This document shows, piece by piece, positions 17,755 through 25,649 of a stretch of 41,369 nt of DNA (the stretch's first letter is position 1; each line of letters begins with the position of its first letter). Under the pieces are notes generated by a model. That model was not told where the DNA came from. It saw only the letters and a program-made list of their open reading frames with translations, and did not search any database. A program made the position numbers and the translations under genes. Source of the DNA: Kocuria sp. (lineage in GTDB: Bacteria > Actinomycetota > Actinomycetes > Actinomycetales > Micrococcaceae). The stretch covers positions 173,982-215,350 of the forward strand of contig NZ_JAUMTZ010000003.1 of the NCBI RefSeq assembly GCF_030530945.1, given 5' to 3'.

Positions 17755-19929
17755 ATGAGCACCTCGCACCAGCCCGGCGGCATCCCCGAGGGCACCCCCG
17801 AACCGCACGGCGCGGGCCACGACTCCGGTGCCGCATCCGCCGACCCCGCCCGCGCACCAGGTGCGGCGGTCTCCGGCGACTCCGCTCGACAGGCGGGCAC
17901 GGACGCCGCGGCGGGCACGGCGGCGTCGGCCGCGGAGCCCACGGCCGCCGAGCACAACGCCCCCTGGAACGGCGCCCAGGCCGGGGACGGCCGCGTGGCC
18001 ACACCCGATGCCGACGCCGCCTCCGGATCCGCTGCCGCGGGAGCCACCGCGGTGGGAGCCGCCCCTTCGCAGGACGCCACCGCAACCACGACCGCCACCA
18101 CGGCCGCGGGCGCCGAGAAGCGCCGTGGTCGCAGGGCCCAGCGCCCCGAGCCCGCCGCGCGCCGCGGCAGGGCCCGCACCACGGTGGCCCGTGGCGAGCC
18201 CGTGCTGAGCGTGCGGGGCCTGTCCGTGGACTTCGGGGTGGACCGCGAGTGGGTCCCGGCCGCGATCGACCTCGACTACGACGTGGCGGCCGGTGAGGTG
18301 CTCGCCATCGTGGGCGAGTCCGGATCGGGCAAGTCCGCGAGCTCCATGTCCATGCTGGGGCTGCTGCCCTCGAACGCCCGGGTGCGCGGCTCCGCGATGC
18401 TCGGCGGGGAGGAGCTGATCGGGCTGCGGGGCAGCGCGCTGCGGCGCGTGCGCGGCGAGGAGATCGCCGTGATCTTCCAGGAGCCCATGACCGCGCTGAA
18501 CCCCGTGTACACGGTGGGCCAGCAGATTGTGGAGACCATCCGGCTGCACCGGGACATCTCGCCCACGGAGGCCGCCGAGCGCGCCAAGGAGATGCTCACC
18601 ATGGTGGAGCTGCCGGACCCCGAGAAGGCGTTCCGCTCCTACCCCCACCAGCTCTCGGGCGGGCAGCGCCAGCGCGCGATGATCGCGCAGTCGCTCTCCT
18701 GCGACCCCAAGCTGCTGATCGCGGACGAGCCCACCACGGCGCTGGACGTGACCGTGCAGGCCGAGATCCTGGACCTGATCCGCAACCTCAAGGACCAGCT
18801 CGACTCCGCGGTCATCCTCATCACCCACGACATGGGCGTGGTGGCGGACCTCGCGGACAAGATCGCGGTCATGCAGAAGGGGGTGATCGTGGAGCAGGGA
18901 AGCGCCGCGCAGATCTTCTCCGCTCCGCAGCACCCCTACACCCGCTCCCTGCTGGAGTCGGTGCCCCACCTGGGCGAGGGCAACGAGGGGGACGAGTCCG
19001 TGGACATGGTGGCCACCCTCGAGCGCTCCCTGGCCATGCCCGTGGTGGACCGCAGCACCGCCGAGGAAGCGTCCATGGACACCCTCGCCCAGCGGGTGGT
19101 CGCGCCCGTGCTGCAGCTGAAGGACGTGGCCATCGAGTACCCCAAGCAGGGCCGCAACCCCGCCTTCCGTGCCGTGGAGGACGTCAGCCTCACCGTGGCC
19201 GCGGGGGAGACCGTGGGGCTCGTGGGCGAGTCCGGATCCGGCAAGACCACCATCGGCCGCGCCGCCGTGGGTCTGCTGCCCACGGTGGAGGGCTCCCTGG
19301 TGGTGGACGGCGTGGAGCTCGCGGGAGCCTCCCGCGCCACGCTGAACAAGGTGCGCAAGGAGGTGGGCATGGTCTTCCAGGACCCGTCCTCCTCCCTGAA
19401 CCCGCGGCTGCCCATCGGCGAGTCCATCGGCGAGCCCATGTTCCTGGCCGGTGTGGCCAAGGGCGGGGAGCTGCAGAACCGGATCGAGCAGCTGCTGGAC
19501 CAGGTGCGCCTGCCTCGCAACTACCGCAACCGCTACCCCCACGAGCTCTCGGGCGGGCAGAAGCAGCGTGTGGGCATCGCCCGGGCGCTGTCCCTGAAGC
19601 CCAAGCTGCTCGTGGCGGACGAGCCCACCTCGGCGCTGGACGTCTCCGTGCAGGCCACGGTGCTGGACCTGTTCGAGGAGCTGCAGGCGGAGATGGGCTT
19701 CGCGTGCCTGTTCGTGACCCACGACCTCGCGGTCATCGACCGGCTGGCCAACCGGATCGTGGTCATGCAGCACGGTCACATCGTGGAGCAGGGCTCCCGC
19801 GAGGCCGTGCTGCGCCACCCGGAGCAGGAGTACACCAAGCGGCTGCTCGCCGCCGTGCCCGTGCCCTCACCGGAGGAGCAGCGCGTGCGCCGCGAGCTGC
19901 GCCAGCAGATGGCCCAGCACGTGTCCTGA
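17755..19929 (+). CDS. Fused double ATP-binding subunit of peptide ABC transporter (DppD-DppF type)
   Basis: Two complete ABC ATPase domains in one chain of 724 residues, driving the importer encoded upstream. Domain 1 (about 145-410) has Walker A GESGSGKSA (about 183-191), signature LSGGQRQR (about 300) and Walker B LLIADEPTTALD. Domain 2 (about 450-715) has Walker A GESGSGKTT, signature LSGGQKQR and Walker B LLVADEPTSALD. Each is followed by the oligopeptide-type extension (APQHPYTRSLLESVP; HPEQEYTKRLLAAVP). The first 140 residues are an Ala/Thr/Gly-rich, probably disordered extension ending in a basic patch (EKRRGRRAQRPE, ARRGRART), unusual for this family. The start ATG has a GGAG site. 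It probably has its own promoter because the PH gene separates it from the permeases. Confidence 0.9.
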   Translation: MSTSHQPGGIPEGTPEPHGAGHDSGAASADPARAPGAAVSGDSARQAGTDAAAGTAASAAEPTAAEHNAPWNGAQAGDGRVATPDADAASGSAAAGATAVGAAPSQDATATTTATTAAGAEKRRGRRAQRPEPAARRGRARTTVARGEPVLSVRGLSVDFGVDREWVPAAIDLDYDVAAGEVLAIVGESGSGKSASSMSMLGLLPSNARVRGSAMLGGEELIGLRGSALRRVRGEEIAVIFQEPMTALNPVYTVGQQIVETIRLHRDISPTEAAERAKEMLTMVELPDPEKAFRSYPHQLSGGQRQRAMIAQSLSCDPKLLIADEPTTALDVTVQAEILDLIRNLKDQLDSAVILITHDMGVVADLADKIAVMQKGVIVEQGSAAQIFSAPQHPYTRSLLESVPHLGEGNEGDESVDMVATLERSLAMPVVDRSTAEEASMDTLAQRVVAPVLQLKDVAIEYPKQGRNPAFRAVEDVSLTVAAGETVGLVGESGSGKTTIGRAAVGLLPTVEGSLVVDGVELAGASRATLNKVRKEVGMVFQDPSSSLNPRLPIGESIGEPMFLAGVAKGGELQNRIEQLLDQVRLPRNYRNRYPHELSGGQKQRVGIARALSLKPKLLVADEPTSALDVSVQATVLDLFEELQAEMGFACLFVTHDLAVIDRLANRIVVMQHGHIVEQGSREAVLRHPEQEYTKRLLAAVPVPSPEEQRVRRELRQQMAQHVS

Positions 19930-19938
19930 GGGGGGGGG
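19930..19938 (+). repeat. Run of nine G directly after the ATPase stop codon
   Basis: A nine-base G homopolymer starts immediately after the TGA and overlaps the foot of the next hairpin. It is outside coding sequence. Confidence 0.8.
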
Positions 19939-19977
19939 TGGGGCTGTCCGTCGGCATCCTGCCGGGCGGCCCCACCC
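19936..19977. terminator. Branched hairpin between importer ATPase and convergent unknown gene
   Basis: Arms GGGTGGGGC (19936-19944) and GCCCCACCC (19969-19977) pair perfectly and enclose a second small hairpin (CGGCA/TGCCG at 19952-19964). It lies in the convergent gap. Confidence 0.65.
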
Positions 19978-20050
19978 GTGCGGCCCGGTGCGTGAGACCA
20001 CGTCCCGGGTCACCGGGAGGCGGCCGGGGCGCGCGCGAAAGGGCAGGTGC

Positions 20051-20608
20051 TCAGTCCCGCACGCCGAACAGCCAGGCGTCCGCCCGGTCCGTGTGGGGGT
20101 CCTCGAAGTTCACGAACGTGCGGCCCTTGGCCTCCACCACCCTGTACTCCTGGACCACCTCCAGGCTGAGGCGCTCGCGGTGCTCCACCTCCACGATCAC
20201 CGCGGACGCCCCGGAGCGGTCGGGGAGGGTGGCGGGGTAGGCCAGGGCCGCCACCAGGATTTGGGGGGCCTTCTCGCGCCCCACGGCCCGCAGCTCGTCC
20301 AGGACGTCCTCCGGGGAGAGCTCCGCCGCGCGGGCCGGGTCCACCGAGTTCAGCTCGAACTCGCCGTCCTTGCCGCCCGTGACCAGGAACGCGGGAAAGG
20401 CCCCGTACTGGCCCACCTGCTCCTCCACGACCGCCTGCACGTGGCTCAGCGCGGTGTCCACGGTCTCCACCGCGGAGTCCGAGATCCACTGCCGCCAGGC
20501 GTTGTCGTGGTCCGCACGGGCCCGTGCCGCCTCGGCCTTAGTCATGCGGGACGTGCCCCGGGAAGGCGTGGAGCGGCGTCGTGATGAGTGAGCGGAGGAC
20601 TGGGCCAC
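20051..20608 (-). CDS. Hypothetical protein, divergent from gatCAB
   Basis: I do not recognise this family. The 185-residue product starts with a Ser/Arg-rich stretch and a charged helix (KAEAARARADHDNAWRQWISD), then a mixed alpha/beta soluble region with FPAFLVTGGKDGEFELNSVDP, APQILVAALAYPATLP and AVIVEVEHRERLSLEVVQEYRVVEAKGRTFVNFEDPH. There is no signal peptide, membrane helix or catalytic signature. The GTG at 20608 was chosen because AAGGAG lies nine bases upstream. An ATG at 20545 has no such site, and an ATG near 20701 would run through the gatC promoter. Its promoter overlaps that of gatC, so the two may respond together. It is convergent with the ATPase gene. Confidence 0.65.
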   Translation of the reverse strand: MAQSSAHSSRRRSTPSRGTSRMTKAEAARARADHDNAWRQWISDSAVETVDTALSHVQAVVEEQVGQYGAFPAFLVTGGKDGEFELNSVDPARAAELSPEDVLDELRAVGREKAPQILVAALAYPATLPDRSGASAVIVEVEHRERLSLEVVQEYRVVEAKGRTFVNFEDPHTDRADAWLFGVRD

Positions 20609-20647
20609 GAAGGAGGTCTCCTTAGCGAGAGCGGGTGTGATGAGTCC

Positions 20648-20653
20648 AGGGTA
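20648..20653 (-). promoter_or_regulatory. -10 (TACCCT) for the unknown gene divergent from gatC
   Basis: Minus-strand TACCCT about 40 bases before GTG 20608. It lies 10 bases from the gatC -10 on the other strand, so the two core promoters overlap. Confidence 0.4.
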
Positions 20654-20662
20654 GGCGCTCGC

Positions 20663-20668
20663 TAGACT
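20663..20668 (+). promoter_or_regulatory. -10 (TAGACT) for gatCAB
   Basis: TAGACT lies about 35 bases before the gatC ATG; the leader contains a palindrome and an AGGAG site. No obvious -35. Confidence 0.45.
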
Positions 20669-20682
20669 GGTTCGGAACCAGT
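20666..20682. promoter_or_regulatory. Perfect 17-base palindrome over the gatC transcription start (possible operator)
   Basis: ACTGGTTC-G-GAACCAGT: two 8-base arms around one base. It overlaps the end of the gatC -10 and the expected start point. It could be an operator for a dimeric repressor or a small 5' hairpin in the mRNA; sequence alone does not decide. Confidence 0.5.
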
Positions 20683-20703
20683 CAGCGAACACCAGGAGCA
20701 TGC

Positions 20704-21000
20704 ATGTCTGCGATCAATCGCGAACAGGTGGCGCACCTGGCCGAGCTCGCGCGCATCGAGATGTCGGACGAGGAGCTGGCCCGCGTGGCCGGCGAGCTCG
20801 AACTCATCGTCGATTCCGTGGCCTCGGTCAGTCGTGCCGCGGGTGAGGACGTCCCGGCCACGAGCCACCCGCTGCCGCTGCAGAACGTCTTCCGCGAGGA
20901 CGTGGTAGGGGAGACCCTCACGCAGCACGAGGCCCTCCTGAACGCCCCGGACGCCCAGGACGGCAAGTTCCGGGTTCCCGCCATTCTGGACGGGGAGTGA
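20704..21000 (+). CDS. gatC: Asp-tRNA(Asn)/Glu-tRNA(Gln) amidotransferase subunit C
   Basis: Small subunit (98 residues) of the GatCAB amidotransferase, which wraps around GatA and GatB and stabilises the complex. The sequence INREQVAHLAELARIEMSDEELARVAGELELIVDSV is the standard N-terminal helical part, and the C-terminal ENVFREDVV-like motif appears as QNVFREDVVGETL. The complex lets cells lacking glutaminyl-tRNA synthetase make Gln-tRNA(Gln). ATG 20704 has AGGAG five bases upstream; a second ATG at 20700 is out of frame. First gene of the gatCAB operon; gatA starts two bases after its stop. Confidence 0.95.
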   Translation: MSAINREQVAHLAELARIEMSDEELARVAGELELIVDSVASVSRAAGEDVPATSHPLPLQNVFREDVVGETLTQHEALLNAPDAQDGKFRVPAILDGE

Positions 21001-21002
21001 GC

Positions 21003-22604
21003 ATGAGCGAGTCCATCATTGAACTCTCGGCCGCGGAGCTCGCGGCGAAGCTCGCCGCCGGCGAGGTCTCCTCCGTGGAGGCCGTGCAGGCCCACCTGGA
21101 GCAGATCGGGGCCACGGACGGCACCGCGCTGGACCCCTCCGACCGCTCCCGCGGCACCGACGGGCTCAACGCGTTCCTGCACCGCAACACGGAGGAGGCC
21201 CTGGAGGTCGCCCGCGGTGTGGACGAGGCCCGCGCGAACGGCGAGGAGCTGCCCGAGCTGGCCGGTGTGCCGGTGGCGGTCAAGGACCTCATCGTCACGA
21301 AGGGCCAGCCCACCACGGCGGCCTCCCGCATGCTCGAGGGCTTCATGAGCCCCTACGACGGCACCGTGACCCGCAGGCTGCGCGCGGCACGGATGCCCAT
21401 CCTGGGCAAGACCAACCTGGACGAGTTCGCCATGGGTTCCTCCACCGAGCACTCCGCGTTCGGGCCCACCCGCAACCCGTGGGACCTGACCAAGATCCCC
21501 GGTGGTTCCGGCGGCGGCTCGGCGGCCGCGGTCTCCGCGTTCCAGGCGCCCCTGGCGCTCGGCACGGACACCGGCGGCTCCATCCGCCAGCCCGCGGCCG
21601 TGACCGGCACCGTGGGCGTGAAGCCCACCTACGGCTCGGTGTCCCGCTACGGCGTGATCGCCATGGCCTCTTCCCTGGACCAGGTGGGCCCGTGCTCGCG
21701 CACCGTGCTGGACGCCGCCCTGCTCCACGAGGTCGTGGGCGGCCACGACCCCGCGGACTCCACCTCCCTGACGGATCCCGTGGGCTCCTACGCGCGCGCC
21801 GCGCGCGAGGGCGCCGCGGACGGTGGGCTCAAGGGCCTGCGCGTGGGCGTGGTCAGGCAGCTCACCGGCGAGGGCTTCCAGGCCGGGGTCCAGCAGCGGT
21901 TCGAGGAGTCCCTGGAGCTGCTGCGCGGCGCCGGGGCGCAGATCGTGGAGGTCGAGGCACCCAACTTCGAGTACGCCCTGGGTGCCTACTACCTCATCAT
22001 GTCCTCGGAGGTCTCCTCCAACCTGGCCAAGTACGACGGCGTCCGGTTCGGTCTGCGCGTCACGCCCGAGGGCTCGCCCACCATCGAGAAGGTCATGGGG
22101 GCCTCCCGCGCCGCGGGCTTCGGGGACGAGGTCAAGCGCCGCATCATCCTGGGCACCTACGCGCTGTCCGCCGGGTACTACGACGCCTACTACGGCTCCG
22201 CCCAGAAGGTGCGCACCCTGGTCCAGCGGGACTTCGCGGCGGCGTTCGAGCAGGCGGACGTGCTGATCTCGCCCACCGCACCGACCACCGCTTTCGACAT
22301 CGGCGGCGTGGACGAGTCCGCGGACCCCATGCAGATGTACCTCAACGACATCGCCACCATCCCCACCAACCTGGCGGGGATCCCGGCCATCTCGCTGCCC
22401 GGGGGGCTCGCACCGGAGGACGGGCTGCCCGTGGGGATTCAGTTCATGGCCCCCACGCGCGAGGACGCCCGTGTGTACCGGGCCGGTGCCGGGCTGGAGC
22501 GGCTGCTCACCGAGCAGTGGGGCGGGCCGCTGTGGAGCCGGCGCGGCGACGTCGTCCGGACCGTTCGTGACTTTGCGGCCACGGCCGCGCAGGGAGGCAA
22601 GTGA
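21003..22604 (+). CDS. gatA: Asp-tRNA(Asn)/Glu-tRNA(Gln) amidotransferase subunit A
   Basis: Amidase-signature subunit that releases ammonia from glutamine for the GatB active site. The 533-residue protein carries the Lys-cisSer-Ser triad: Lys94 in GVPVAVKDL, Ser169 in the glycine-rich GGSGGGSAAAV loop and the nucleophile Ser193 in GTDTGGSIRQPA. It continues with GVKPTYGSVSRYG and YYDAYYGSAQKVRTL, all typical. The ATG at 21003 follows GGGGAG; an overlapping GTG at 20997 is the alternative. Its TGA overlaps the gatB start, so translation is probably coupled. Confidence 0.97.
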   Translation: MSESIIELSAAELAAKLAAGEVSSVEAVQAHLEQIGATDGTALDPSDRSRGTDGLNAFLHRNTEEALEVARGVDEARANGEELPELAGVPVAVKDLIVTKGQPTTAASRMLEGFMSPYDGTVTRRLRAARMPILGKTNLDEFAMGSSTEHSAFGPTRNPWDLTKIPGGSGGGSAAAVSAFQAPLALGTDTGGSIRQPAAVTGTVGVKPTYGSVSRYGVIAMASSLDQVGPCSRTVLDAALLHEVVGGHDPADSTSLTDPVGSYARAAREGAADGGLKGLRVGVVRQLTGEGFQAGVQQRFEESLELLRGAGAQIVEVEAPNFEYALGAYYLIMSSEVSSNLAKYDGVRFGLRVTPEGSPTIEKVMGASRAAGFGDEVKRRIILGTYALSAGYYDAYYGSAQKVRTLVQRDFAAAFEQADVLISPTAPTTAFDIGGVDESADPMQMYLNDIATIPTNLAGIPAISLPGGLAPEDGLPVGIQFMAPTREDARVYRAGAGLERLLTEQWGGPLWSRRGDVVRTVRDFAATAAQGGK

Positions 22605-24109
22605 TGAGTCAGGACGTGCTGTCCTTCGAGGAGGCCCTCGAGCGCTACGACCCCGTCCTGGGGTTCGAGGTGCACGTGGAGCTGAACACGAAGACCAAGA
22701 TGTTCGACGCCGCCCCCAACACCTTCGGGGACGAGCCGAACACGAACGTGACGCCCGTGTCCCTGGGGCTGCCCGGTGTGTTGCCGGTGGTCAACGGCAA
22801 GGCTGTGGAGTCCGCCATCAAGCTGGGGCTGGCGCTGAACTGCTCGATCGCGGAGAAGTGCCACTTCGCGCGGAAGAACTACTTCTACCCGGACACGCCC
22901 AAGAACTTCCAGACCTCCCAGTTCGACGAGCCCATCGCGTACGAGGGCTACCTGGACCTGGAGCTGGCGGACGGCACCGAGTTCCGCGTGGAGATCGAGC
23001 GGGCGCACATGGAGGAGGACGCCGGCAAGCTCACCCACATGGGCGGCGACGCCGGGCGCATCCAGAACGCGCACTACTCCCTGGTGGACTACAACCGGGC
23101 GGGTGTGCCGCTCATCGAGATCGTCACCAAGCCCATCGTGGGCGCGGGGGAGCGGGCACCGGAGCTGGCGCGGGTGTACGTCGCGGCCATCCGCGAGATC
23201 GTGAAGAACCTGGGGATCTCGGACGCCCGCATGGAGCGCGGCAACGTGCGGTGCGACGCGAACGTGTCCCTGATGCCCAAGGGCGCCACGCAGTTCGGCA
23301 CCCGCTCGGAGACCAAGAACGTGAACTCGCTGCGGGCCGTGGAGCGCACCGTGCGCTACGAGATCCAGCGCCACGCCGCGGTGCTCGCGGCGGGGGAGAA
23401 GGTCACCCAGGAGACCCGGTTCTGGCACGAGGACACCCGCTCCACCACCGCGGGCCGCCCCAAGTCCGACGCCGACGACTACCGCTACTTCCCCGAGCCG
23501 GACCTCGTGCCCGTGGTCACCACCGCGGACTGGATCGAGGAGATCCGTGCCACCCTGCCCGAGCCGCCGGCGGAGCGGCGCAGGCGCCTGAAGGCGGACT
23601 GGGGCTACTCGGACGAGGAGTTCCGGGACGTGGTCAACGCCGGTGTGCTGGACGAGATCGAGCAGACCATCGCCGCCGGCGCCACGGCCGCGGTGGCCAG
23701 AAAGTGGTGGATGGGCGAGATCGCCCGCCTCGCCAAGCAGCGTGAGGTGGAGATCGCGGACCTGTCCGTGACCCCCGCGCACGTGGTGGAGCTGAACCAG
23801 CTCATCGAGGGCGGGAAGATCAACGACAAGCTCGCCAAGAAGGTGCTCGGCTTCGTGGTCGAGGGCGAGGGCACGCCGGGCGAGATCGTCGAGGCCCGTG
23901 GCCTCGCGGTGGTCTCGGACGAGGGCGCGCTCTCCACCGCCGTGGACGACGCCATGGCCCAGATGCCGGACGTCGTGGAGAAGATCCGGGGTGGCAAGGT
24001 GCAGGCCGTGGGAGCCCTGATCGGGCCCGTCATGAAGGCCACGCGCGGGCAGGCGGACGCCGGACGGGTGCGTCAGATCATCCTGGAGAAGCTCGGCGTA
24101 CAGGGCTGA
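22604..24109 (+). CDS. gatB: Asp-tRNA(Asn)/Glu-tRNA(Gln) amidotransferase subunit B
   Basis: Subunit that activates the misacylated tRNA (Glu-tRNA(Gln) or Asp-tRNA(Asn)) with ATP and transfers ammonia. At 501 residues it has normal length. The N-terminal signature YDPVLGFEVHVELNTKTKMFD, the magnesium/zinc-region GDAGRIQN...DYNRAGVPLIEIVTKP, and the RCDANVSLMPKGATQFGTRSETKN motif are all present. The C-terminal YqeY-like tail domain (GALIGPVMKATRGQADAGRVRQIILEKL) binds the tRNA elbow. ATG 22604 overlaps the gatA stop (TGATG) and has AGGGAGG upstream; a GTG three bases earlier is the only alternative. It closes the operon and is followed by a hairpin terminator. Confidence 0.97.
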   Translation: MSQDVLSFEEALERYDPVLGFEVHVELNTKTKMFDAAPNTFGDEPNTNVTPVSLGLPGVLPVVNGKAVESAIKLGLALNCSIAEKCHFARKNYFYPDTPKNFQTSQFDEPIAYEGYLDLELADGTEFRVEIERAHMEEDAGKLTHMGGDAGRIQNAHYSLVDYNRAGVPLIEIVTKPIVGAGERAPELARVYVAAIREIVKNLGISDARMERGNVRCDANVSLMPKGATQFGTRSETKNVNSLRAVERTVRYEIQRHAAVLAAGEKVTQETRFWHEDTRSTTAGRPKSDADDYRYFPEPDLVPVVTTADWIEEIRATLPEPPAERRRRLKADWGYSDEEFRDVVNAGVLDEIEQTIAAGATAAVARKWWMGEIARLAKQREVEIADLSVTPAHVVELNQLIEGGKINDKLAKKVLGFVVEGEGTPGEIVEARGLAVVSDEGALSTAVDDAMAQMPDVVEKIRGGKVQAVGALIGPVMKATRGQADAGRVRQIILEKLGVQG

Positions 24110-24150
24110 GTCCGCGCGCTCCTGAGGGGGCACAGGGAAGACGGATCACC

Positions 24151-24192
24151 ACGGACCGGTCGGGTTCTCTGCGGAGAGCTCGGCCGGTCCGT
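24151..24192 (+). terminator. Hairpin terminator after gatCAB
   Basis: ACGGACCGG (24151-24159) pairs with CCGGTCCGT (24184-24192); weaker pairs continue inward. It begins 42 bases after the gatB stop. From there to the next gene the only other signal I see is the iron box. Confidence 0.65.
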
Positions 24193-24329
24193 CGTCGTTC
24201 CTGGAGGGGTGCGGGGAGCCGACGTCCTCGGAGCCCCGGGACACCACGCACCCCTGGGCACCGCGCACCCCCGATTACGTCACGATTGTCTGCCCGAATT
24301 GCGCTCCCGCCCTTCCTGGGGGAGCATGC

Positions 24330-24348
24330 AGAGGTTAGGCTTTCCTAA
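24330..24348. promoter_or_regulatory. DtxR/IdeR-type iron box overlapping a TAGGCT -10
   Basis: The 19-base site AGAGGTTAGGCTTTCCTAA agrees at 15 of 19 positions with the actinobacterial DtxR/DmdR consensus TTAGGTTAGGCTCACCTAA. The embedded TAGGCT (24336-24341) would serve as -10, so iron-loaded repressor binding would block transcription of the next gene. Confidence 0.7.
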
Positions 24349-24381
24349 GTTCAGCTGTCGGGCGGAAGATCGGGGACGGAC

Positions 24382-25230
24382 GTGGGTCCAGGCAAGAAGG
24401 GGACGTGCCGCGAGTACGCGAGCGTGGAGGAGCGAGCGGTGTCCCTGGCGCACCGCATGCTCGCGGGTGCCGGTGAGGCCTCGGTCGTGGCGTACCGCCT
24501 GGACGGGCACCCCGCGCTGACGTCCGTGGCCCACGGCCTCACGCGCCACGGCGAGCTGGTTCTCGCCACGTCCGTGGACCCCGAGGTGGTGGATCCCGGG
24601 CTGCTCGTGGTGGGTGAGCCGCTGGACGTCCGCATGGACATCACCAAGGTGGCCCCGGAGCCCGGCATGCGCATCGTCTCCGCGAGCGCGCACCTGCTGG
24701 CGAGCCTCGAGTGGGTGGACCCGCTGGACGCGTCCCTGCTCATGGGCACCGGGGAGCTGCCGGAGCTGGTCACGGCCGTGGCCTGCGCCCCCGGGGGTCG
24801 CCTGGCCGTGCTCGACGTCGCCCGCGTGGTCCTCCACGACGGCACCGGCGCCACGCCGTTGACGCTCGGGTGCATCCAGGAGCACCGCCGCCGGGGTGGT
24901 GGCCGCGCGGAACGGGTCCAGGAGCTGGAGTCCACCGCGCTGGACGTGGTCATGGGCGTGGACCGGGTGGACCTCGCCACCATGTGCGACGCCGCCGAGC
25001 AGGGCTGGATGCCGGCGCACCTTCTCACGCAGAGACCCACCACGGGGGGCTGCGCCCACACGCTGGAGCGGGACTTCGTGGTGGACGTGGACGTCACGGG
25101 TGTGACCGTGCTGCGTCACGGGGCTCGCGTGACCAGCGTCTACTTCATGCCGTTTCCCCGTCCGGACGCCGACGCCGGGAACCTGGCGGAAGCCGTGCGC
25201 TCGCTGCTGGGCGCCCACGTCACCGCCTGA
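24382..25230 (+). CDS. Probable iron-regulated HugZ/DUF2470-like haem-utilisation protein
   Basis: A 282-residue soluble protein that looks like the split-barrel plus DUF2470 arrangement of HugZ-type haem-degradation/iron-utilisation proteins. The N-terminal part (VEERAVSLAHRMLAGAGEASVVAYRLDGHPALTSVAHG...GELVLATSV) resembles the flavin-type split barrel. The C-terminal end (DFVVDVDVTGVTVLRHGARVTSVYFMPFPRP...LAEAVRSLL) resembles the end of DUF2470. The assignment is by pattern and by the DtxR box, and is moderate. The start is uncertain: GTG 24382 keeps the conserved-looking VEERA helix, while GTG 24439 has a much better GGAGGAG site six bases upstream. It is followed by a very strong terminator. 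Confidence 0.55.
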   Translation: MGPGKKGTCREYASVEERAVSLAHRMLAGAGEASVVAYRLDGHPALTSVAHGLTRHGELVLATSVDPEVVDPGLLVVGEPLDVRMDITKVAPEPGMRIVSASAHLLASLEWVDPLDASLLMGTGELPELVTAVACAPGGRLAVLDVARVVLHDGTGATPLTLGCIQEHRRRGGGRAERVQELESTALDVVMGVDRVDLATMCDAAEQGWMPAHLLTQRPTTGGCAHTLERDFVVDVDVTGVTVLRHGARVTSVYFMPFPRPDADAGNLAEAVRSLLGAHVTA

Positions 25231-25274
25231 GGCAGAACGCCCGGGAACGTCGGGCTGGCCGCCGTCACGGCACG

Positions 25275-25320
25275 ACGTGCAGAAGACCGCGAGTCCGGTG
25301 ACTCGCGGTCTTCTGCGTGT
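25275..25320. terminator. Strong bidirectional hairpin (17 perfect bp, tetraloop)
   Basis: GCAGAAGACCGCGAGTC (25279-25295) and its exact complement (25300-25316) flank a CGGT loop; pairing continues outward with wobbles to about 25275/25320. It lies between convergent genes. Confidence 0.8.
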
Positions 25321-25370
25321 GGGTGAGGCCCCGGGGGACCGAGGTGACCGGCGAACCGGCCTGACGAGAC

Positions 25371-25649
25371 TTACGCGGCCTCGTAGCTGCTGCAGTTGGC
25401 GTCCGCGGTGACCTCGATGGAGGACGCGGTGCACAGCAGATCCTTGTTGAACGTGCACTCCAGGCGCTGGCAGGCGCCCACCTGGCCGTTGGCGGTGGGC
25501 AGGCCACCGCGGGCGTCCAGGGAGATGAAGGTGGTGCAGGACGCCTCGGAGCCCTGGCCTCCCACGGTGATGGCGGGGGCGGTGCAGCCGTTGTCGTTGA
25601 AGGCGCAACCGGTGGCGGTGCAGGCGGAAACAGTGGTGAGAGTGGCCAT
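25371..25649 (-). CDS. Small cysteine-rich protein with two DUF1540 repeats
   Basis: A 92-residue protein made of two DUF1540-like units: ACTATGCAFNDNGCTAPAITV...ASCTTF (about 9-40) and ACQRLECTFNKDLLCTASSIEV...ANCSSY (about 59-89). Each unit has four cysteines in the order C-x4-C-x6-C...C, suggesting metal binding or disulphides. The biochemical role of DUF1540 is unknown. There is no signal peptide or membrane helix, so it is probably cytoplasmic. The ATG is preceded by AGGAG. The upstream 185 bases are unusually AT-rich for this genome and must hold its promoter. It ends at the strong hairpin at 25275-25320. Confidence 0.8.
   Translation of the reverse strand: MATLTTVSACTATGCAFNDNGCTAPAITVGGQGSEASCTTFISLDARGGLPTANGQVGACQRLECTFNKDLLCTASSIEVTADANCSSYEAA

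Noticed and set aside
17731..19818. Long minus-strand frame opposite the fused ATPase
   Set aside because: It is antisense to two intact ABC domains, with no recognisable domain of its own.
19930..19938. Nine-G run as a phase-variation tract
   Set aside because: It lies after the stop codon of the ATPase and forms the foot of a terminator, so slippage would not change any protein.
22439..24133. Long minus-strand frame opposite gatB
   Set aside because: Shadow frame of a conserved gene, low-complexity composition.
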